A stretch of DNA of 20,294 nucleotides from Clostridium sp. UBA1056. Its GTDB lineage: Bacteria > Bacillota > Clostridia > Clostridiales > Clostridiaceae. Shown piece after piece: positions 15,274 to 20,294 of the stretch. The stretch's first letter is position 1. Every line of letters starts with the position of its first letter. The notes under the pieces were generated by a model. The model was not told the origin of the DNA. It did no database searches and worked only from the letters and a program-made list of their open reading frames with translations. Position numbers and translations under genes: made by a program. The stretch lies in contig DCDL01000039.1 in assembly GCA_002316385.1 (NCBI GenBank), forward strand, positions 46,461 through 66,754, given 5' to 3'.

Positions 15274-16341
15274 CTATTCCTTAACAAACTCCCTCAACCT
15301 AAAGCTCCCTGCTGTGAAAAACACAATAGCCATTAGAGATATAATCAAAATAGGAATAATAATTTTGCCTGTATCTATTATTTTTAATAACCATGTAAAT
15401 GGTGATATTACACTAATTCTAGTTATTATTTCTGGAATATTTTCAAATGAATCTAGCTCTGATCCAAAAATCCCTAAACCAAAGGTAGCCAGTCCAAAAA
15501 CAACTGTAGATAGACTTGCTAAGGATGCATTTCTAATCCATCTTGTTACTGCCACAATAATAGATGTTGTAACTAAACTACCTAGGAATATAATCAGTAT
15601 TCCTTGAGGAATATTGCTGTTAGGAAGCTTTAATAAGATAGTTAAAATTATAAAAGCTAAGCAACTTAAGACTCCTTGAATTATAAAGGATGAAATAAAT
15701 AAACTACCTAAAATAGTTACATCTGAATTACTAGTTGCTATGGTTCTTTTTAGTACCTTTTGCTCTCTAAGTTTAATTATTTCTCCGGCAATTACAGAAC
15801 CACCCATCATCATAAAATAACATATCATTAATACAGTCATTCTATAGTCATCTTTACTGTCTACTTCTTCATCTACAATAACTGCAATGGTAGAGTTTGT
15901 GCTTAGCCCTTCACTTACCTCTTCCTCAACAACTCCAGATACATAGTTTGTTATAATATCTTCTGCCATTATAGAGCCACTAGCAGCCTCAACTCTATAA
16001 CACTTAATTTTAGGAAGCTCTCCATTATCTAATAAATCTTGAAAATTATCATCTATAACATAAATTGCACCTAATTTATTTTCTCTAAGCAAATTAAAGT
16101 TATCTTCTATCTGACCCTCTAGTGTACTTATGGAGTATTCTTCACTTAACCTTTCAATAACCTCAGTAGAGTGATTTGAATTACTTTTATCTATAATCCC
16201 TATACTTTCTGATCCATTACTTAAACCTCCACCATTTATAACTAAAATCATAACAACAGGAAATATTAAGGTCATTAGTAACATAAATGGACTTTTTAAT
16301 TGTCTTTTCATATTAATTAATACTAATCTTATTAAGCGCAT
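15274..16341 (-). CDS. ABC-2 type permease, second subunit (LnrN/YfiN-like)
   Basis: This 355-residue permease has the ABC-2 exporter layout. A cytoplasmic amphipathic start (MRLIRLVLINMKRQLKSPF) leads to a first helix at about 19-36 (LLMTLIFPVVMILVING). An extracytoplasmic domain of about 125 residues follows, then five or six helices from about 170 to 345. The C-terminal end FRLREFVKE is cytoplasmic. It works with the partner permease and the ATPase encoded upstream to export or remove a hydrophobic compound. Its start overlaps the end of the upstream permease gene by 10 bases, consistent with translational coupling. It is the last gene of the five-gene operon. Confidence 0.85.
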   Translation of the reverse strand: MRLIRLVLINMKRQLKSPFMLLMTLIFPVVMILVINGGGLSNGSESIGIIDKSNSNHSTEVIERLSEEYSISTLEGQIEDNFNLLRENKLGAIYVIDDNFQDLLDNGELPKIKCYRVEAASGSIMAEDIITNYVSGVVEEEVSEGLSTNSTIAVIVDEEVDSKDDYRMTVLMICYFMMMGGSVIAGEIIKLREQKVLKRTIATSNSDVTILGSLFISSFIIQGVLSCLAFIILTILLKLPNSNIPQGILIIFLGSLVTTSIIVAVTRWIRNASLASLSTVVFGLATFGLGIFGSELDSFENIPEIITRISVISPFTWLLKIIDTGKIIIPILIISLMAIVFFTAGSFRLREFVKE

Positions 16342-17426
16342 ACCTTTTTCCTCCCCTGAATTACTTCTTTAATTACTGCTGCAGAGTATATAATAATTGA
16401 CATCGTGAATATTATTAATATCCATTTACCACAGCCTTCTAAATTTCCATTTAAATTATATAAATTAAATGCATTATTTAAATAATGTGTTGGCGTTAGT
16501 AATGCAATTTTGTTTCCTTCACTAGTAAATATTTCCCCACTTATTAATGGCAATATAAATATTATCGATCCTATTATTTTTCCATACTTAGGACCAAATA
16601 TAGTTGATATACTTTTAGACATGGATACTACCAACATAGTTCCCATTAATATTAACAGTATTAGATCTAAAATATTTCCTTTAAAACTTAATCCAGCTAC
16701 TCTAAAGAAAATTACATATGCACTGATTATTATAAACACATATACTGTCAAAGCTATAGTATCATAAAAAAGACATTGCAATTTTGTTATAGGAGTCGCA
16801 TTAATTCTTTTATCTAAATTTATGCTAATATCTGAATATCCACTTTCAATCATAGTAAGTATAAGTATGGTAACTACAAATCCAATCATAGATGCTGATA
16901 TTTTTTCATAAGGATTATTAGTTTTTAAGGTATCTATTGTGATATCTTCAATTACAGATGACTCCATGATTTTATCTAAACTCTCCACATTTCCACCAGC
17001 TATAGATACATATAAGCTCTGATGGTATCTATCTAAAATTATCTTTAAAGTATCAGTAGACATTCCCATGCCTTCTACTTTTTTATTAATAATTATATCT
17101 CCCTTATTTAAAGATAAAATATTTTCCTCATATCCTTCTTTTATTACTAATTCCACATCTGGCTTTTTATCTACTATACTTACAACTTCTTTCAAATCAT
17201 CACTTTCTAGTAGCTCCACCAATCTTTTTGATGTTTCAGTATTGTCCTTATCAATAATTTGAACATTTAATGCTTTAAGCTTTAGAGGGTTTTCATCATT
17301 CATACTTCCAACAAACGCCATAAAGCAAGCAAGTAAAATAGGAAATAAGATAAAAGATGCTATGGTAACTACTCCATTTGCAAACATACCCTTAAGGGTA
17401 GTTTTTACATAATATAATGCCTTCAT
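16332..17426 (-). CDS. ABC-2 type permease, first subunit (LnrM/YfiM-like)
   Basis: This 364-residue permease has the same architecture as its downstream partner: a first helix near 22-41 (IASFILFPILLACFMAFVGS), an extracytoplasmic domain of about 130 residues and five or six membrane helices from about 175 to 350. The C-terminus ends in KEVIQGRKKVCA. The two permeases probably form a heterodimer with the ATPase. It begins 12 bases after the ATPase stop with a GGGGGAAG ribosome site. The paired-permease arrangement next to a NarL-type kinase and regulator matches LnrLMN-type exporters of Bacillus; the substrate is unknown. Confidence 0.85.
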   Translation of the reverse strand: MKALYYVKTTLKGMFANGVVTIASFILFPILLACFMAFVGSMNDENPLKLKALNVQIIDKDNTETSKRLVELLESDDLKEVVSIVDKKPDVELVIKEGYEENILSLNKGDIIINKKVEGMGMSTDTLKIILDRYHQSLYVSIAGGNVESLDKIMESSVIEDITIDTLKTNNPYEKISASMIGFVVTILILTMIESGYSDISINLDKRINATPITKLQCLFYDTIALTVYVFIIISAYVIFFRVAGLSFKGNILDLILLILMGTMLVVSMSKSISTIFGPKYGKIIGSIIFILPLISGEIFTSEGNKIALLTPTHYLNNAFNLYNLNGNLEGCGKWILIIFTMSIIIYSAAVIKEVIQGRKKVCA

Positions 17427-17438
17427 ATTATCTTCCCC

Positions 17439-18374
17439 CTAATCTCTTAAAGTTTTTCCTGTTAATGATAAAAATACATCTTCAAGTCTTGCTTCTTCAT
17501 AGCTAATCTTCTTTATATTAACGCTTTCTTTCTCTAATAAAGAAAGTACACTAGCCAGCTTAAACTTTGAATCTATAGTTAAAGTAAGTACATTATCCTT
17601 ATCTGATACCTTATCGATTCCCTCTACATCCTTTAACTTCATTATTGTTTCTCCACTTATCTCTTGAGTTTCAATAATTACCTTATTGTTTGAGAAAACT
17701 GAAGCCTTAATCTCTTCTCTATCTCCATAGGATACTTCTTTCCCTAAATCTATTATAAATACTCTCTTACAAAGCTCTTCAATTTCCTCCATATAATGAG
17801 AAGTATAAATTACTGTAGTACCCCACTCCTTACATATATTTTTTATGAAAGAAAATATATGATTTCTTGATTGTGGATCTACGCCAACGGTAGGTTCATC
17901 TAGTATTAAAACCTTTGGATGATGTAAAATTGATACTGCAATATTTAATCTTCTCTTCATTCCCCCTGAAAACTTTTTAACCTTTTGCTTTCTAGTTTCC
18001 TCTAAACCAGTTACCTTAAGTGCCTCTGCTATTCTTTCCTTCAAAAGTTTCCCTTTTAGTCCATATAAAGCTCCAAAGAACTCTAAATTATCATAAGCAC
18101 TAAGATCCCCCATTAAAGCTAACTCCTGTGGAACATAGCCCATACATTCCTTTGCCTTAATTGGCTCCGTTAAAATATCATATCCACATATTTCAATAGT
18201 CCCATTATCTGGGGCTAAAAGGCTTGTCATAATATTTATTAAAGTTGATTTACCTGCTCCGTTAGGTCCGATAAATCCAAATATCTCGCCCTCTTTTACT
18301 TCATAGCTAATATTATCTAAAACTAACTTATCATTAAATCTTTTGCTTATATTTTTTACTTTTATAATGCTCAT
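17439..18374 (-). CDS. ABC transporter ATPase (LnrL/YfiL-like)
   Basis: The protein is 311 residues from the chosen start MSIIKVKNISKRF. A longer in-frame reading begins at 18434 (20 extra residues), but AGGGGGT sits 5-11 bases before the ATG at 18374 and the family begins here. The extra codons would also cover promoter-like DNA. Motifs: Walker A GPNGAGKST, Q-loop GYVPQE, signature FSGGMKRRL, Walker B VLILDEPTVGVD and the switch His in YTSHYMEEIEEL. The C-terminal 80 residues (IKKISYEEARLEDVFLSLTG) match ABC-2 drug-exporter ATPases (CcmA/DrrA type). It powers the two permeases encoded just downstream and is probably induced through the sites in the gap upstream. Confidence 0.92.
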   Translation of the reverse strand: MSIIKVKNISKRFNDKLVLDNISYEVKEGEIFGFIGPNGAGKSTLINIMTSLLAPDNGTIEICGYDILTEPIKAKECMGYVPQELALMGDLSAYDNLEFFGALYGLKGKLLKERIAEALKVTGLEETRKQKVKKFSGGMKRRLNIAVSILHHPKVLILDEPTVGVDPQSRNHIFSFIKNICKEWGTTVIYTSHYMEEIEELCKRVFIIDLGKEVSYGDREEIKASVFSNNKVIIETQEISGETIMKLKDVEGIDKVSDKDNVLTLTIDSKFKLASVLSLLEKESVNIKKISYEEARLEDVFLSLTGKTLRD

Positions 18375-18392
18375 AAAATTACCCCCTAGACT

Positions 18393-18430
18393 TATCTTAC
18401 TATTATAATAAGATATTCCCAGGGGGATAA
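18393..18430 (-). promoter_or_regulatory. Candidate internal promoter of the ABC exporter genes
   Basis: On the minus strand TATAAT (18402-18407) lies 17 bases after TTATCC (18425-18430), a poor -35 typical of activator-dependent promoters. The -10 sits inside an inverted repeat, TATCTTA (18393-18399) and TAAGATA (18409-18415) on the plus strand. It is placed 19 bases upstream of the ATPase gene start and directly downstream of the tandem repeat pair at 18434-18470. Confidence 0.5.
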
Positions 18431-18433
18431 CCA

Positions 18434-18470
18434 TAACTTAAGGTCACTATATAAATGACTTAAGTCACTA
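18434..18470 (-). promoter_or_regulatory. Tandem 21-bp-spaced operator-like sites
   Basis: On the minus strand TAGTGACTTAAGTCA (18470 to 18456) and TAGTGACCTTAAGTTA (18449 to 18434) are near-identical and start 21 bases apart, two helical turns. The first contains the perfect palindrome TGACTTAAGTCA (18456-18467), which spans the regulator gene's stop codon. The position just upstream of a weak -35 fits a binding site for the NarL-type regulator of this operon. Confidence 0.55.
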
Positions 18471-19098
18471 TTCCATTTTTAAAAGCAAAAATTGCAATCT
18501 GTGTTCTATCTCTAAGCTTCAACTTTGATAGTATATTAGTAATGTTATTTTTAATTGTTCCTTCTGATAAAAACAATTCTTCAGAAATTTCCTTATTGGT
18601 CAATCCTTTAGCTATTGCTTCTATTATCTTAATCTCTTTCTCCAAAAGTCCATACCTATCTATATCACTTTTAATTGCTCCATTACTTCCCATCATTTCT
18701 AAAGCCACATCAGGATGAACTACCATATTACCTTTATATGCAGTCTTTATCCCTTCATAGATTACATCATGGGAACTATCCTTAAGCATATAGCCAAAAG
18801 CCCCATACCTCATAGCTTCTTGGATATACTCCTTGTCCTTGAAGGTGGTAAGAATTATGACCTTTATCTTTGTAAACTGCTCCTTAATAAGTCTTGTCCC
18901 CATAACACCATCACAAACTTTCATTCTTATATCCATAAGAACAACATCCACATCAGAAGTTTTGCAAACTTCCAAAGCCTTATATCCATTTTCAGCTATT
19001 CCAATAACTTCAATATCATCAAAAAATGAAAGCATTACTTTCAAGCCTTCTCTTATTAATTTCTCATCATCTACAATTAAAAGTTTAATCTTCTCCAT
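18460..19098 (-). CDS. NarL/LuxR-family response regulator (LnrK/YfiK-like)
   Basis: The 212-residue regulator has a receiver domain (1-120) with the acidic pair DDE near residues 10-12, phospho-acceptor Asp56 in VVLMDIRM, the conserved Thr in VIILTTF and Lys in YMLKDSS. A LuxR/NarL helix-turn-helix domain follows at about 150-210 (EKEIKIIEAIAKGLTNKEIS, LSEGTIKNNITNILSKL). Length is typical. The usual Pro after the acceptor site is Lys here (DIRMKVCDG), an unusual but tolerated position. The ribosome site AGAGGTG overlaps the stop of the kinase gene, so the pair is translationally coupled. It probably activates the downstream ABC genes through the 21-bp repeats. Confidence 0.92.
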   Translation of the reverse strand: MEKIKLLIVDDEKLIREGLKVMLSFFDDIEVIGIAENGYKALEVCKTSDVDVVLMDIRMKVCDGVMGTRLIKEQFTKIKVIILTTFKDKEYIQEAMRYGAFGYMLKDSSHDVIYEGIKTAYKGNMVVHPDVALEMMGSNGAIKSDIDRYGLLEKEIKIIEAIAKGLTNKEISEELFLSEGTIKNNITNILSKLKLRDRTQIAIFAFKNGIVT

Positions 19099-19100
19099 GT

Positions 19101-20252
19101 CTACACCTCTACTTCCCTTGGTACTATAACCTTAACAAAAAATCCATTACCCTCACTAGATTTCATATCCACTAAACCATCTATTTCCTCTGCTCTTTCT
19201 CTTATACTCCTAAGCCCAAGTCCACTTTCCACAATTTTATCTGTTCCCACACCATTGTCATTAAAGGATATTACAAACTCATCCTCTGCAAAATTCATAA
19301 TAACCTTAACCATAGTTGCCTTACCATGCTTTAAAGAATTTGATAAAACCTCTTGGGTCATTCTATATAAATGATTAATCTGCTTAGTTGATAAATTCCA
19401 ATCATTCTTTGATATAATGACTTTAACCTGAACTCCAGACATTTTCTCAAAGTTTTTACATGCCTCTTGAATCCTTAAAATCCCTTGATAATTATCATAT
19501 TCATCAGGCTTTAACTCCCTTACAGCTCTCTTCACATCTTGAAAACTTTCACTAATAAAAGCTCTTAAATTTCCCACCATGTCCTTCATAGAACTATCTT
19601 CTTTTTCAGCAATAGCTTCCATAGCAGATAACTGAATCATAGCAGTAGATAAAGTATGTCCAACACTATCATGAATCTCCCTTGATATTCTATTTCTTTC
19701 CTTTAATAGGGTTAATTCCTCAATGGATTCTACATATCCTTCAAGTTCTTTATTAGCTTCTATAAGCTTTTCATCTGAAACCCTAAGCTTATCATAAAGC
19801 TGCTGAGCTTCTACCTTAGTACTATAAAGTCTAGATATATAGCTTAAAAGAATAAAAAATAATCCAAGCAAAACAAAATTAATAATACCATCTTCAATGG
19901 GTCCACTAAACTTCGGATAAATCCCAATAAATAAAATTATAAGTCCTATTCCATACTTAACTATATTATTTTTCAAAGCAAACAAATCTATGGATACCCC
20001 TATTAAGTAAAAAATAATAGTTCCTCCAAAATTTAATTGTACCAATGGTATAACTGCTAACTCTATTATTATTGATAAAATAACATTTCTCTCTTTTTCT
20101 AAATAAAATATTCTCAAATGATTATTTATAATAAATAATAGAAGGAAAACTAGACTTATTATACTCTTATTTTCAACTTCCACAAACAACTGAAAGGTTA
20201 ATATACAAAATGATATATATCTCATTAACAATAACTCTTTACTCTTTACCAT
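19101..20252 (-). CDS. Sensor histidine kinase, NarL-partner type (LnrJ/YfiJ-like)
   Basis: The 383-residue kinase begins with a membrane sensor of about 140 residues containing five or six closely spaced helices and almost no extracytoplasmic loop. This intramembrane-sensing design suits detection of membrane-active compounds. A coiled-coil linker (about 145-185) leads to the HisKA_3 helix with His194 in REIHDSVGHTL. The ATPase domain shows Asn305 in EVLSNSLKHG, DNGVG (332-336) and GLGLRSI (344-350). An AGGAGA ribosome site precedes the ATG. It is the first gene of the five-gene operon; the operon promoter is not evident in the remaining 42 bases of the window. All catalytic motifs are intact. 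Confidence 0.92.
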   Translation of the reverse strand: MVKSKELLLMRYISFCILTFQLFVEVENKSIISLVFLLLFIINNHLRIFYLEKERNVILSIIIELAVIPLVQLNFGGTIIFYLIGVSIDLFALKNNIVKYGIGLIILFIGIYPKFSGPIEDGIINFVLLGLFFILLSYISRLYSTKVEAQQLYDKLRVSDEKLIEANKELEGYVESIEELTLLKERNRISREIHDSVGHTLSTAMIQLSAMEAIAEKEDSSMKDMVGNLRAFISESFQDVKRAVRELKPDEYDNYQGILRIQEACKNFEKMSGVQVKVIISKNDWNLSTKQINHLYRMTQEVLSNSLKHGKATMVKVIMNFAEDEFVISFNDNGVGTDKIVESGLGLRSIRERAEEIDGLVDMKSSEGNGFFVKVIVPREVEV

Positions 20253-20294
20253 AATACTCTCCTAATATATATTTTCGTTCTGTTAAGTTATATG

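Noticed and set aside
18375..18434. A 20-residue N-terminal extension of the ABC ATPase
   Set aside because: A strong AGGGGGT site precedes the internal ATG, family members begin there, and the extension region contains promoter-like elements instead.

Overview
The window reads as chromosomal DNA of a spore-forming, very AT-rich Firmicute, most likely Clostridium sensu stricto. The evidence is a spoVA-type operon, strong AGGAGG-like ribosome sites, AT-rich codon use and clostridial-style mobile debris. No rRNA, tRNA or CRISPR array was seen.

Region 1 (about 170-3750) is a sporulation module. A lone DUF1657 gene on the minus strand faces away from a plus-strand operon that encodes a DUF1657 protein, a YetF/DUF421 membrane protein with its own C-terminal DUF1657 domain, SpoVAC, SpoVAD and SpoVAE. 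This is the gene content of the accessory spoVA2-type operons (spoVA2mob in Bacillus), which concern dipicolinic acid handling, germination and spore heat resistance. It ends in a clear hairpin terminator.

Region 2 (about 3750-9400) is a gene graveyard. It holds a xanthine dehydrogenase N-terminal stub, a VanR-like response regulator with nonsense codons, an unrecognised dead ORF, an IS5/IS1182-like transposase stub, an IS21 istA stub, a collapsed group II intron that still has a canonical domain V, the C-terminal half of an IS66 transposase, a VanS-like kinase fragment and a cupin fragment. The one intact gene is an exonuclease III-fold nuclease on the minus strand.

Region 3 (about 9440-14990) is the most unusual part. 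Behind a good SigA-type promoter lie three tightly packed plus-strand genes: a membrane-anchored GNAT-type acyltransferase, a LuxE-like acyl-protein synthetase with the C-terminal acceptor cysteine, and an 879-residue fusion of a LuxC-type acyl reductase with a PaaK-like adenylating domain. No luciferase or LuxD thioesterase is present. Together they look like a dedicated acid-activation and reduction pathway giving a fatty or aryl aldehyde, or a product derived from it. The product is unknown.

Region 4 (about 15200-20252, minus strand) is a five-gene operon: sensor kinase, NarL-type regulator, ABC ATPase and two ABC-2 permeases. The order matches LnrJKLMN-type (YfiJKLMN) membrane-stress and antibiotic-resistance loci. 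The gap before the ATPase gene contains a tandem site pair repeated at 21 bp and a TATAAT box, so the exporter probably has its own regulator-driven promoter. Bidirectional hairpins separate this operon from region 3.
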